Source: Luteococcus sp038433155 (GTDB lineage: Bacteria; Actinomycetota; Actinomycetes; Propionibacteriales; Propionibacteriaceae). From it: 64,000 nucleotides of DNA. The notes under the pieces were generated by a model. The model was given only the letters and a program-made list of their open reading frames with translations. It had not been told where the DNA came from and did no database searches. This document shows, in pieces, positions 1-7,895 of the stretch. Location: assembly GCF_038433155.1 (NCBI RefSeq), contig NZ_JBCDMW010000026.1, positions 34,637-98,636 on the forward strand, written 5' to 3'. The position numbers and the translations under genes are program-made. The first letter of the stretch is position 1; every line of letters begins with the position of its first letter.

Positions 1-1420
1 TGAACCAGCCCGGGTACTTGCCGTAGCCGTTCTGCGCCAGATCCACCAGGGTGAGCACCAGCATCACGGTCAGCATGATCGGGGTGAGGTAGCCGGCGAA
101 GATCCGCCACCACCCACCCAGCGGGGAGGCGGAGTGCTCGCTGAGGTGGTGATGCAGCTCGGGCAGCCGCTTCACCACGAAGGTGATCAGGAAGACGGTC
201 AGCACCGCGGACAGCACGATCCCGATGTTGTTGACGAAGTTGTCCACCACGTCCAGCATGTTCAGGCCATTGGAAGTGCTGTACAGGCCGATGGACAGGG
301 CCGCCGAGAGCAGCCCGACCAGCACCGAGCTGCCGGTGCGGCTCATCCCGAACTTCTCCTGCACCGCGGCGGTGACCACCTGGATCAGGGAGACCAGTGA
401 CGTGATGCCGGCCAGGGCCAGCGAGCCGAAGAAGAGCACCCCGAAGAACTGCCCGCCGGGCATCATCGAGATCACCTGCGGGAAGGTCACGAAGCTCAGG
501 ATCGGGCCGGTGATGCCCTCCAGCTCGGAGACCTGGATGCCCTGCTTGCCCGCCATGTAGCCCAGGGTGGAGAACACCCCGATGCCGGCCAGGATCTCGA
601 AGGAGGAGTTGGAGAAGGCCACCACGAAGCTGGTGGGGGCCAGGTTCGCCCGTCGAGGCAGGTAGGAGGCGTAGGTGATCATGATGCCGAACATCACCGA
701 GAGGGAGAAGAAGATCTGGGCATAGGCCTGGATCCAGACGTGCGGATCCGCCAGCGCGGACCACTTCGGGGTGAAGAAGGAGTTCAGGCCGTCCACCGCC
801 CCGGGCAGGGTCACGGCGCGCACCACCATCCCGACGAACATCACCACCAGCAGGGGCAGGAAGATCTTGTTCATCCGCTCCAGGCCGCCGGCGACGCCCA
901 TGGCCATGATCACCGTGACGAACAGCCAGACCAGTACCAGCGGCCACAACACGCCGGGCACGACGCCGCCGTCGATGTGGGCCTGGCTCTCCGGCAGCAG
1001 CCGCAGGAAGTCCTTGACGAAGAAGCCGGCCGGGTCATCTCCCCAGGCCCGGGTGAAGGAGTAGCCCACATAGCGCACGGACCAGGCAACGATCACCGCG
1101 TAGTAGGTGATGATGGCAAAGCACAGCCCAACCTGGAACCAGCCCAGCGGCTCGAACCTGGGGTGGATCCGACGGAAGATGGCCGGGGCGGAGCCGCGGT
1201 AACGGTGACCCAGCGCCCAGTCGAAGAGCAGATAGACCACGCCGGCGGTGAGCAGCGCCACCAGGTAGGGAATCAGGAAGGCGCCGCCACCATTGGTGTA
1301 GGCGACGCCCGGGAAGCGCCAGATGTTGCCCAGGCCAATGGCCGAGCCAACGGCGGCGAGGATGAATCCCATCTGGGACTGCCACTGCTCGCGCGGCGGG
1401 TGGGAGGACGGAGAGGACAC
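1..1420 (-). CDS. Sodium:neurotransmitter symporter family transporter (3' end outside window)
   Basis: Membrane carrier of the NSS family, which imports an amino acid or related amine together with Na+. The visible 473 residues carry the motif GSAIGLGNIWRFP at residues 25-37, the unwound first membrane helix that binds Na+ and substrate in this family, followed by repeated hydrophobic segments up to the window edge, where the last helix is still being read. The GTG at 1420 is chosen because AGGAGA lies 5 nt upstream and the conserved block starts only 16 residues later. The substrate cannot be told from sequence. The C-terminus lies outside the window, so the stop codon is not seen. Confidence 0.9.
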   Translation of the reverse strand, partial: MSSPSSHPPREQWQSQMGFILAAVGSAIGLGNIWRFPGVAYTNGGGAFLIPYLVALLTAGVVYLLFDWALGHRYRGSAPAIFRRIHPRFEPLGWFQVGLCFAIITYYAVIVAWSVRYVGYSFTRAWGDDPAGFFVKDFLRLLPESQAHIDGGVVPGVLWPLVLVWLFVTVIMAMGVAGGLERMNKIFLPLLVVMFVGMVVRAVTLPGAVDGLNSFFTPKWSALADPHVWIQAYAQIFFSLSVMFGIMITYASYLPRRANLAPTSFVVAFSNSSFEILAGIGVFSTLGYMAGKQGIQVSELEGITGPILSFVTFPQVISMMPGGQFFGVLFFGSLALAGITSLVSLIQVVTAAVQEKFGMSRTGSSVLVGLLSAALSIGLYSTSNGLNMLDVVDNFVNNIGIVLSAVLTVFLITFVVKRLPELHHHLSEHSASPLGGWWRIFAGYLTPIMLTVMLVLTLVDLAQNGYGKYPGWF

Positions 1421-1525
1421 GTGGGTCTCCTGATGACGGCGACGGACGGACGCCGCATCGTCGCGCGCGGCTTGGACGTCGCACAAGAGACCATCCCATC
1501 ATTTGGGATGCCTGTCCGGTGGAGG

Positions 1526-1834
1526 TCAGCCGCGCGGGCTGACGTCCATCACCACCTCGAACTCCAGCAGGTTGGCGCCGCTGGCCACCGGCTTGCCGTG
1601 CTCGCCGGCGTGCGCGGCACGGCTGTCGCCGTCACGCCAGGCCTCATAGGAGGCGTCGTCGGCCCATTGGGTGACAACAAAGTAGCGGTTCTCCCCCGCC
1701 ACCGGGCGCAGCAGCTGGAAGCCCAAAAAGCCGAGCGCCTGGTCCACCACGTGGGCACGCTCGGAGAAGCGTCGTTCCAGTTCGGGGCCGGCCTGCGGCG
1801 GGACGTCGATGGCATTGATCTTCACGACTGGCAT
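1526..1834 (-). CDS. mhuD: Haem-degrading monooxygenase MhuD (IsdG-like fold)
   Basis: Predicted cytosolic haem-degrading oxygenase, releasing iron from haem. The 102-residue protein follows the mycobacterial MhuD sequence closely from the N-terminus (MPVVKINAI) to the C-terminal LLEFEVV block, and keeps the MhuD residues Asn7, Arg22, Trp66 and the haem ligand His75. It belongs to the dimeric antibiotic-biosynthesis-monooxygenase ferredoxin-like fold. The ATG at 1834 sits 6 nt after TAGTCT (minus strand, 1846-1841) with no ribosome binding site, so the mRNA is probably leaderless. It is divergent from the TetR gene, with start codons 56 bp apart. The family assignment is based on remembered MhuD sequence rather than a search. 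Confidence 0.88.
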   Translation of the reverse strand: MPVVKINAIDVPPQAGPELERRFSERAHVVDQALGFLGFQLLRPVAGENRYFVVTQWADDASYEAWRDGDSRAAHAGEHGKPVASGANLLEFEVVMDVSPRG

Positions 1835-1840
1835 GACGCC

Positions 1841-1899
1841 AGACTACCCACCCTTGACCCGCACTGAACAAGTGTTTAGTCTATTGAACGTGAGTTCAA
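1841..1899. promoter_or_regulatory. Divergent promoter region with TetR operator
   Basis: On the minus strand TAGTCT (1846-1841) serves mhuD. On the plus strand TAGTCT (1877-1882) lies 7 nt before the TetR GTG start at 1890. A perfect 6+6 bp inverted repeat, TTGAAC-GTGA-GTTCAA (1884-1899), spans that start codon, and a second near-palindrome, TGAACA-AG-TGTTTA (1864-1877), sits just upstream. This arrangement fits autorepression by the adjacent TetR protein. The operator role is inferred. Confidence 0.6.
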
Positions 1900-2549
1900 A
1901 CCCTGCCGACCTCCTGCCCCAGGCACGCATCCGACTGGCGGCCCTGGAGCTGTTCGGCGCCCAGGGCTTCGAGAAGACGACGATCCGCCAGATCGCCACA
2001 CGTGCCGGCGTCTCCCCCGGCCTCGTGATTCACCATTTCGGCAGCAAGAACCAGCTGCACGAGCACTGCGACGCCTGGGCCCTCGAGACGATCCAGCAGG
2101 AGAAGGTGCTGCTGACCATCGGCCCGCAACCGGCCCTGAAGGAGTACCTGGCCGAGCATCCCGAATTGACCCCGATGATGGACTACCTGGTGATGTGCCT
2201 TCGGGAAGGCGGTGATACCGCCGACCAGATCTACGACCGCATGACACGGATCACCGAGGAGCTGATCGTCGTCGCCGAGGACAACGGCCTGGTCCGCCTC
2301 CCCGAGGACCGGGAGGGCGCCATCGCCTTCCTGGTGGCCAGTTCACTGGGCTTCATGATGATGGGGCGCCAGTTCGCCACCCGGCTCGGAGGCAAGGAAC
2401 TCTCCGATCCCGCGATCGCTGCGCGCTACGGGCTGGTCGCCGCCGAGATGTTCACCCACGGTCTGTTCACGCAGGCCTACTTCGACGCTCTGAGGAGCGC
2501 AAACACCACAGTGGAGACGAACGGTGAAAGCCCCCAATCCCGGCGCTGA
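1890..2549 (+). CDS. TetR family transcriptional regulator of the adjacent ABC exporter
   Basis: Helix-turn-helix repressor of 219 residues. The N-terminal TetR_N domain is clear: ALELFGAQGFEKTTIRQIA followed by AGVSPGLVIHHFGSK. The C-terminal ligand-binding part (about residues 70-210) is divergent, as usual. An in-frame ATG exists 81 bp upstream at 1809, but it lies inside divergent mhuD; the GTG at 1890 is preferred because TAGTCT ends 7 nt before it (leaderless transcript) and the operator palindrome covers it. The 3' end overlaps the ABC ATPase start by 26 bp, so the three genes form one operon, and the ligand is probably the exported compound. Confidence 0.85.
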   Translation: MSSNPADLLPQARIRLAALELFGAQGFEKTTIRQIATRAGVSPGLVIHHFGSKNQLHEHCDAWALETIQQEKVLLTIGPQPALKEYLAEHPELTPMMDYLVMCLREGGDTADQIYDRMTRITEELIVVAEDNGLVRLPEDREGAIAFLVASSLGFMMMGRQFATRLGGKELSDPAIAARYGLVAAEMFTHGLFTQAYFDALRSANTTVETNGESPQSRR

Positions 2550-3447
2550 GTGCGCCATCGAGACCAGCAACCTGGTCAAGACCTTCGGCCGCACCCGCGC
2601 CCTCGACGGCCTCGATCTGGTGGTTCCCACCGGACAGGTGCACGGCTTCCTCGGCCCCAATGGCGCCGGCAAGTCCACCACCATCCGCGTCCTGCTCGGC
2701 CTGCTGCGCGCCGACTCCGGCACGGCCCGGTTGCTCGGCGGCGACCCGTGGAACCAGGCCCCGGAGCTGCACCGTCGGCTGGCCTACGTGCCCGGCGACG
2801 TGAACCTGTGGCCCAACCTGACCGGCGGGGAAGCCATCGACCTCCTCGGCCGCGCCCGCGGTGGCCTGGACAAGACCAAGCGCGCCGAACTGATCGACGC
2901 CTTCGACCTCGATCCCCGCAAGAAGGGCCGCAGCTATTCCAAGGGCAACCGGCAGAAGGTGGCGCTGGTGGCGGCGCTGGCCTCCAACGTCGACCTGCTG
3001 CTGCTCGACGAACCCACCAGCGGCCTCGACCCCCTGATGGAACGCGTCTTCACCGAGCACATCCGCGCCGAGCGCACGCAGGGACGCACTGTGCTGCTCA
3101 GCTCCCACATCCTCAGCGAGGTGGAGGCGCTGTGCGACCATGTCTCCATCATCAGGGCCGGCCGGATCGTGGAGAGCGGCACGCTCGACGAGCTGCGCCA
3201 CCTGCACAGCCTGGCCGTGACGGCGGACCTAGAGACCATCCCCGACGGCCTGGACCGGATCGACGGGGTGCATGACCTGCAGGTGGAGGGGAGCAGGATC
3301 CGGGCCCACGTCGACGCCGATGCCCTGAATCCACTGCTCGGCCTGCTCAGCCGGCATGGGGTGCGGAACCTCACGTCTACGCCGCCCACCCTTGAGGAGC
3401 TCTTCCTGAGCCACTACGAGGCCTCCGACGAGGCGGCCGCGCGATGA
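2524..3447 (+). CDS. ABC exporter ATP-binding subunit
   Basis: Cytoplasmic ATPase of an ABC-2 type exporter, 307 residues. Walker A GPNGAGKST is at residues 44-52, the Q-loop region is replaced by YVPGD, and Walker B LLLLDEP is at 158-164. The signature is the variant YSKGNRQK (residues 138-145) instead of LSGGQ, a form common in polyketide and peptide antibiotic exporters of actinobacteria. The C-terminal 80 residues match the usual DrrA-like tail ending in TLEELFLSHYE. The gene starts inside the TetR gene (GTG, with GGAGACG upstream) and overlaps the permease start by 4 bp (ATGA), so the subunits are translationally coupled. The substrate is unknown. Confidence 0.9.
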   Translation: MKAPNPGAECAIETSNLVKTFGRTRALDGLDLVVPTGQVHGFLGPNGAGKSTTIRVLLGLLRADSGTARLLGGDPWNQAPELHRRLAYVPGDVNLWPNLTGGEAIDLLGRARGGLDKTKRAELIDAFDLDPRKKGRSYSKGNRQKVALVAALASNVDLLLLDEPTSGLDPLMERVFTEHIRAERTQGRTVLLSSHILSEVEALCDHVSIIRAGRIVESGTLDELRHLHSLAVTADLETIPDGLDRIDGVHDLQVEGSRIRAHVDADALNPLLGLLSRHGVRNLTSTPPTLEELFLSHYEASDEAAAR

Positions 3448-5051
3448 CGACGCTTGCCGGAACCGGCACCATGCTGCGGCTGACGCTGCGCCGCAACTGG
3501 CTCTTCTGGACGCTGTGGATCATTGGCCTGGCCTGCCTGATGCCGCTGACCGCCACCCAGTACGACACGATCATCCCGCCCGGCACCGACCCGCGGTTGA
3601 CCATCGAGCCGCTGCGCAACAACCCGTCGATGCTGGCCCTGCTGGGCCCGGCCTTCGACGTCTACAGCAAGGCGGGCTTTGTCTTCTGGCGGGTGGGCGG
3701 GTTCGCCAGCATGTTTGCCGGGATGATGGGCGGTTTCGCCATCATCCGCGCCACCCGCGGTGAGGAGGAGGAAGGCCGCCTGGAGCTGCTGCGCTCCAGC
3801 GCCATCGGACGCCACGCACCGCTGGCCGGCGCCCTGGTGAGCTGCGTACTGGGGTGCCTGGTGCTGGGCATGGTCACGGCCGGCTGGTCGATGGCCGCGC
3901 ACCTCCCGGCCGCAGGAGCGCTGGCCGCCGGCTCGGCGGTGGCCCTGGAGGGGCTGGTCTTCGTCGGCGTCGGTGCCGTGTGCGCCCAGGTCTTCGAGAA
4001 TGCCCGCACCGCCCGCTACTGGACGGTGGGGCTGCTGTGGGGCGGGCTGTTCGTGCTGCGGATGATGGTCGACGGCGCGGGCCCGGACGCCAGCTACGCT
4101 TGGCTCAACTGGCTGAACCCGCTGGAATGGGGCATGTACCTGCGGCCCTGGTCAGACGAGCGATGGTGGGTGGTGCTGCTGCCGAAGCTGCTCTTCCTGG
4201 TCTCCATCCTGACGGCCTTCCGGCTTGAGTCCGCCCGGGACCACCTCGCGGGGCTGCGGCCGGATCGCCCCGGCCGCGGCACGGCGCCGGGCTGGCTGTC
4301 CGGCACATGGGGGCTGGCCTGGCGCCTGCAGCGTGGCACCCTGATCGGTTGGAGCGTGGCCCTCGTGCTGTGCTCTGTCGGGATGGGCTCGATCATGAGC
4401 CAGATGGACAAGTCGCTGGCCGCGAACCCGCAGATGGGCGAGATGCTGCAGAAGATGGGCGGAAGCAGCAACCTGCAGACCGCCTTCTATGTGGCGATGA
4501 TCGGGATCATGGGCACGGTGGCGGCGATCATGGCGGGCGTGGTGCTGAACCGGCTGCGCGCCGAGGAGGGGCGCGGCCATGCCGAGATGCTGCTGGCCAC
4601 CGCCACCAGTCGCTGGAGGTTCGCGGTGAGCCACCTGGCCTTCGCCGTCGCGGTGCCGTGCCTGGCCTACCTGGCGGTGGGCGCGGGTATGCCGTTGGTC
4701 CAGGCCGGGCAGACCGGCGACTGGAGCCCGGTGGGCCAGTACCTGCGCACCGCGGCCGGCCTGCTCCCGGGGCTGGTGCTGGTGGTGGGAATCGCCATGA
4801 TGTTGATCGGCTGGCTGCCGCGCTTCTCCGGCCTGGTCTGGGCCGTGCTGGGCTGGACGATGTTCTGCACCTGGTTCGCGGTGCTGTTCGACCTGCCCGA
4901 GTGGCTGCTCAAGCTGCAGCCGTGGGGCTACCTGGCGCACCTGCCGCGCGACCCAATGGACTGGACGGCCTTCGCCGTGGAGACCGCGTTGGCCCTGGCC
5001 CTGCTGGGATTGGGTCTGGTGGGCTATCGACGGCGCAACCTCCCGGCGTGA
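3444..5051 (+). CDS. ABC-2 type exporter permease, long form (polyketide antibiotic exporter-like)
   Basis: Integral membrane subunit of 535 residues with about twelve hydrophobic segments arranged as two halves, each half containing an amphipathic RGEEEEGRLELL or RAEEGRGHAEMLLA segment after the first helices. That duplicated plan is typical of actinobacterial exporters annotated as exporters of polyketide antibiotics (TnrB3-like). It works with the ATPase encoded just upstream, whose stop it overlaps as ATGA. It is convergent with the S4-domain gene; the stop codons are 21 bp apart. Drug or lipid export is the likely role, but the cargo cannot be named. Confidence 0.88.
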   Translation: MTTLAGTGTMLRLTLRRNWLFWTLWIIGLACLMPLTATQYDTIIPPGTDPRLTIEPLRNNPSMLALLGPAFDVYSKAGFVFWRVGGFASMFAGMMGGFAIIRATRGEEEEGRLELLRSSAIGRHAPLAGALVSCVLGCLVLGMVTAGWSMAAHLPAAGALAAGSAVALEGLVFVGVGAVCAQVFENARTARYWTVGLLWGGLFVLRMMVDGAGPDASYAWLNWLNPLEWGMYLRPWSDERWWVVLLPKLLFLVSILTAFRLESARDHLAGLRPDRPGRGTAPGWLSGTWGLAWRLQRGTLIGWSVALVLCSVGMGSIMSQMDKSLAANPQMGEMLQKMGGSSNLQTAFYVAMIGIMGTVAAIMAGVVLNRLRAEEGRGHAEMLLATATSRWRFAVSHLAFAVAVPCLAYLAVGAGMPLVQAGQTGDWSPVGQYLRTAAGLLPGLVLVVGIAMMLIGWLPRFSGLVWAVLGWTMFCTWFAVLFDLPEWLLKLQPWGYLAHLPRDPMDWTAFAVETALALALLGLGLVGYRRRNLPA

Positions 5052-5072
5052 CCCTCAGCGCGTCCTGGCCCC

Positions 5073-5447
5073 TCAGCGGCCGGACTTGAAACCGGCGGTG
5101 AGCCGCTCGATCTCGCGTCGGTCCTTCTTGGTGGGCCGGCCCGCGCCCCGATCCCGTCGGGCCACCGGGCCGGCCATCAGGTACTCCGGCTTGGGCGGCG
5201 ACTGGTCGACGTAGCAGGTGCGGGCCACCGGGGCTCCCACCCGCTTGCTGATGGTCTGGGTCACCTGGTAGCGACGGTCCCAGCCCGGCTCGCGCACCGT
5301 CACCACATCCCCCGGCACCACCACGTGCGCCGGCTTCACCGGCGCGTCGTTCAGCCGGATGTGTCCGCCCGCGACGGCCTTGTTGGCGGCCGAGCGGGTC
5401 TTGAACAGCCGTACCGACCACAGCCACACGTCGAGTCGAGTCGTCAT
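5073..5447 (-). CDS. S4 domain RNA-binding protein (Hsp15-like)
   Basis: Cytosolic RNA-binding protein of 124 residues. The S4 fold is visible at residues 4-50: LDVWLWSVRLFKTRSAANKA, then GHIRLNDAPVKPAHVVVPGDVV. Hsp15-type proteins bind free 50S subunits carrying a nascent chain and help rescue stalled ribosomes. The C-terminus is basic (RPTKKDRREIERL), as in that family. The ATG at 5447 is chosen over an upstream in-frame codon because TAGGCT (5460-5455, minus strand) ends 7 nt before it, pointing to a leaderless mRNA, and upstream sequence overlaps the divergent thioesterase gene. Confidence 0.85.
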   Translation of the reverse strand: MTTRLDVWLWSVRLFKTRSAANKAVAGGHIRLNDAPVKPAHVVVPGDVVTVREPGWDRRYQVTQTISKRVGAPVARTCYVDQSPPKPEYLMAGPVARRDRGAGRPTKKDRREIERLTAGFKSGR

Positions 5448-5454
5448 GCAGGGC

Positions 5455-5483
5455 AGCCTAACCCGGCCACGACCTGACAGAAT
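5455..5483. promoter_or_regulatory. Back-to-back -10 elements for the S4 and thioesterase genes
   Basis: TAGGCT on the minus strand (5460-5455) lies 7 nt before the S4-gene ATG, and CAGAAT on the plus strand (5478-5483) lies 7 nt before the thioesterase GTG. The two start codons are 43 bp apart with no ribosome binding sites. Promoter function is inferred from spacing. Confidence 0.5.
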
Positions 5484-5490
5484 GCTCGGC

Positions 5491-5892
5491 GTGTCCGAAC
5501 GCATGATCGCCCCCTTTCGCACCCACAACCAGATCGTCTGGGATGGCGAGGTGGTGCGCTGCGCCACCCAGCCCAACCACGCCAATGTGGGTGGCGGCAT
5601 CCACGGCGGCCTGATCTCCGCCATGCTGGACGCCGTGATGGGCGGCAACGTGATCCTCCAGCTGCCCGCCGACAAGGCCGCGGTCACCTCGTCGATGACC
5701 GTCAACTACCTGCGCGCCGGCCGGATCGGCGACACCCTGGTGGCCTCCGCCGTCGTCCGCAAGGTGGGCCGCACCCTGGCCTATGTCGACGGCACCTGCA
5801 CCAAGGAGGGCGACCCGACCCCGCTGGCCACCGCCAGCGGCGTGTTCGCCATCGTGCGCCGTCCCACCGAGCGGCCCCTGGTGCGCTACTGA
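5491..5892 (+). CDS. PaaI-family hotdog thioesterase
   Basis: Predicted acyl-CoA thioesterase of 133 residues. The hotdog signature is clear: CATQPNHANVGGGIHGGLISAMLDAVMG, with the conserved HGG loop and a following helix, then VTSSMTVNYLRAGRIGD and the strand LAYVDGTC. Members are tetrameric cytosolic enzymes that hydrolyse aromatic or medium-chain acyl-CoA. The GTG at 5491 is preferred over the ATG at 5482, because that ATG lies within the -10 hexamer CAGAAT (5478-5483). The substrate is not predictable from sequence. Confidence 0.85.
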   Translation: MSERMIAPFRTHNQIVWDGEVVRCATQPNHANVGGGIHGGLISAMLDAVMGGNVILQLPADKAAVTSSMTVNYLRAGRIGDTLVASAVVRKVGRTLAYVDGTCTKEGDPTPLATASGVFAIVRRPTERPLVRY

Positions 5893-5920
5893 CCCAGGTT
5901 TCGGGCCGTGGGCTGCCCCG

Positions 5921-6235
5921 TCAGGCCGCCCCGAGCTCCTTCAACACGGCCCGACGAATCAGCTCGGACTCCGAGACCCCCAGCTCCGTCGCCCGGGCCC
6001 GCAACCGCGCGGCATCACCGGGAGTGAACCGGACGGCACGTTGCACGCTCGCCCGCTCCTGGGGGTCCTTGGGTGGGCGGCCGCCCAACAACCCATAGCG
6101 ACGGCTGATCTCCCGCCCCAGCTCTTCTGCCCGTGCCTCGGTGAGCCGCTCCCCCTCGAAATAGATGACCTCCTGATCCAGGTCAACATCACTGACCGTG
6201 ACCTCAACCAGCTCTCCGCCGAGTCGAATCTTCAC
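5921..6235 (-). CDS. Ribbon-helix-helix (CopG-type) antitoxin-like protein
   Basis: Small DNA-binding protein of 104 residues. The C-terminal 40 residues form a ribbon-helix-helix: AVRFTPGDAARLRARATELGVSESELIRRAV. The N-terminal 60 residues are a partner-binding or oligomerisation part rich in beta-forming and acidic residues. The GTG at 6235 has a perfect AGGAGG 6 nt upstream and overlaps the stop of the upstream gene as GTGA. That coupling, and the toxin-like neighbour, make a type II toxin-antitoxin pair with the toxin gene first. RHH antitoxins normally repress their own operon. Confidence 0.7.
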   Translation of the reverse strand: MKIRLGGELVEVTVSDVDLDQEVIYFEGERLTEARAEELGREISRRYGLLGGRPPKDPQERASVQRAVRFTPGDAARLRARATELGVSESELIRRAVLKELGAA

Positions 6236-6471
6236 TGAATCCTCCTGAACCACCTGGGCATGGCATGCACGATCAACACAGCGTCCGGTCTGATCCGGAT
6301 ACCGATGATCTCCAGTTCGAGTCCCCGATCGTCGACTCCAGCCCACACCAGTTCTGGTTCACCCGAAGGCCGCTCGGCGACTGTGGGCTCCACTTGCTCG
6401 AGCACATGGAGCACATGTGCCCGCCCAATGCGGTGTTTCCGGGCACTCTGGGCGAACCTGACATCCACCAT
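6232..6471 (-). CDS. Toxin-like partner of the RHH protein
   Basis: Small protein of 79 residues beginning MVDVRFAQSARKHRIGRAHV and containing ELVWAGVDDRGLELEIIGI and AVLIVHAMP. This pattern (basic N-terminal helix, then a strand-turn-strand ending in HxMP) recalls small actinobacterial proteins paired with RHH antitoxins and, more loosely, BrnT/RelE-like ribonucleases. No catalytic residue can be assigned with certainty. The gene overlaps the RHH gene by 4 bp. The ATG at 6471 is chosen; only a weak GGGGTGA precedes it. The toxin function is inferred from context. Confidence 0.55.
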   Translation of the reverse strand: MVDVRFAQSARKHRIGRAHVLHVLEQVEPTVAERPSGEPELVWAGVDDRGLELEIIGIRIRPDAVLIVHAMPRWFRRIQ

Positions 6472-6541
6472 GTCACCCCGAATCAGCCTTTTTGTCAATG
6501 AAGAACCCCCCAATTCAGAGGTCGCGATCCCGACTGGTTCT

Positions 6542-7111
6542 TCAGCCCCAGATCGGTTCGTAGTCCCGGTGGTAACCGAAGGGGCGCCCGAAGCCGACGG
6601 CATCGGCCCACGCGGTGCTGATCTCATAGGCCTGGTCCGGGTCCGGCTCCTCCCGCAGGCGTCGGTGCAACTCGTGACGGCGCACCACATCGCCGACCAG
6701 CCCGCGCTTGCGCACCTCGGCGGTCACCGATTCGAACATTGGCCCCTGCGGGAAGCAGACCGCCAGATCGTGGGCGAACTCCACCAGCTCGGGGCTCTCC
6801 AACCCCTCGATCCCGCTCCGGACGATCTTGTTGATCGGAGCCGGCGGATCATCCAGACAGACCGTTGCCCGCCAGTCATAGCCCGGCTCGGCACAGACCT
6901 TCGCCAGGGTGGGCATGACCCGGTCCAGCGGACAGTGCCGCTGGCCCGGCGGCAGCAACTTGCGCGCCCGCTGCTCGACGGACTTGATGGTGCGCCCCAG
7001 GGCCAGGGCGATCTCCCCGGTGCTGGCGCCCTCGCGCAGCATCCCCAGCAAGGTGTCGTGGTCTTCGTCGGTGTAGGTGAGCCCCATGCGCGGGGCGGTG
7101 CTCGTCGTCAT
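6542..7111 (-). CDS. Conserved hypothetical protein with N-terminal HTH-like domain
   Basis: A 189-residue protein not recognised as a named family. Residues 12-52 (YTDEDHDTLLGMLREGASTGEIALALGRTIKSVEQRARKL) look like a SANT/sigma-region-4-type helix-turn-helix: three short helices, the last basic. The rest is acidic and rich in Leu and Glu, without membrane segments or a catalytic motif. It is read away from the acetyltransferase gene and shares the 150-bp region between them, which holds three TGTTGTCC repeats and a long palindrome. It could be a transcriptional regulator; that is inference only. Confidence 0.65.
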   Translation of the reverse strand: MTTSTAPRMGLTYTDEDHDTLLGMLREGASTGEIALALGRTIKSVEQRARKLLPPGQRHCPLDRVMPTLAKVCAEPGYDWRATVCLDDPPAPINKIVRSGIEGLESPELVEFAHDLAVCFPQGPMFESVTAEVRKRGLVGDVVRRHELHRRLREEPDPDQAYEISTAWADAVGFGRPFGYHRDYEPIWG

Positions 7112-7154
7112 GGATCAAGCCTCCGCCGCCCCGAAGCCCGACTCAATGGCTGGG

Positions 7155-7184
7155 TGTTGTCCGGTTGTTGTCCAAATGTTGTCC
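7155..7184. repeat. Three TGTTGTCC direct repeats with 11-bp period
   Basis: The octamer TGTTGTCC occurs at 7155, 7166 and 7177, exactly 11 bp apart, so the copies face about the same side of the helix. They lie between two divergent genes, 16 bp from the palindrome at 7200-7227. An array like this usually binds a cooperative regulator. Confidence 0.6.
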
Positions 7185-7199
7185 GGGCCGATCCCCCAA

Positions 7200-7227
7200 A
7201 ACCCTACCCTGACGTTAGGGTAGGGTT
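7200..7227. promoter_or_regulatory. Perfect 11-bp inverted repeat, candidate MerR-type operator
   Basis: The arms AACCCTACCCT-like (7200-7210) and AGGGTAGGGTT-like (7217-7227) are complementary over 11 bp around the spacer GACGTT, whose central ACGT is itself palindromic. Long ACCCT/AGGGT dyads of this size are typical of MerR-family operators, and a MerR gene lies 650 bp downstream. The start codon of the acetyltransferase gene is 36 bp further on. Confidence 0.55.
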
Positions 7228-7262
7228 GTACCTGTCAGAGCGACACGCATTCGGGGGGACGC

Positions 7263-7895
7263 GTGAACATCAACCGGGACCAACAGCACGCCGAACAGCC
7301 AGACAGCGAGCGCACGCCCGCCCAGAAGTGGTGGGTCGAGCGCTTGGCCCGCCGCTATCCGATCGTCGACGTGATCCGGGAGGACCGCCAGATCAACGCC
7401 GGACTGCTGCGCCCCGGCACCCAGACCCTGGTCTTCCACCGGCTGGCCAACTGGCGTCGGGAAAGCAACGCCTCACGAATGGCCGCACCGGCCGGCGTGA
7501 TCGGCCGGGCGGGGCTGTGGTTCTGCCGCAATTTCTACGGGATAGAGGTCTCTCCCGAGACCACCATCGGCCGACGGGTCCGGCTCTCCCACCAGCACGG
7601 CATAGTGATCCACAAGCAGGCGGTGATCGCCGACGAGGTGCTGATCCGGCAGGGGGTGACCATCGGCCTGCGCGGTGACGTGGAGGGGGACCAGGCGGAC
7701 CACGTTCCCCATATCCTCAAGGGCGCCCAGCTCGGCGCGGGAGCCGTGGTGGTTGGTCCGGTGACGGTCGGCGAGGACTCGGTGGTGGGTGCCAATGCCG
7801 TCGTCACCCATGACGTCCCGGCCGGGGGACGCGCCCTCGCCCCGAAGACGCAGATCCTCCCGGCGCAGCAGTCCACTCAGCCGCGGGTCGCCTGA
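7263..7895 (+). CDS. Serine O-acetyltransferase-like hexapeptide-repeat protein
   Basis: Acetyltransferase of 210 residues with a C-terminal left-handed beta-helix: repeats such as IGRRVRLSHQHGIVIHKQAVIADEVLIRQGVTIG, then AGAVVVGPVTVGEDSVVGANAVVTHDV. The SxxHxxGxVI region with a catalytic His is like CysE, which transfers acetyl from acetyl-CoA to serine. The N-terminal part (EDRQINAGLLRPGTQTLVFHRLANW) matches the second copy at 56179-56829. GTG start with GGGGGGA upstream. Because a palindromic operator precedes it and no cysteine genes are near, it may acetylate a sugar or other hydroxyl group instead. The last 19 bp overlap the convergent MerR gene. Confidence 0.8.
   Translation: MNINRDQQHAEQPDSERTPAQKWWVERLARRYPIVDVIREDRQINAGLLRPGTQTLVFHRLANWRRESNASRMAAPAGVIGRAGLWFCRNFYGIEVSPETTIGRRVRLSHQHGIVIHKQAVIADEVLIRQGVTIGLRGDVEGDQADHVPHILKGAQLGAGAVVVGPVTVGEDSVVGANAVVTHDVPAGGRALAPKTQILPAQQSTQPRVA

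Noticed and set aside
6472..6500. TTGACA-17-TGACAT as a promoter for the toxin-like gene
   Set aside because: The -10 is poor and the predicted transcript would start inside the coding region.
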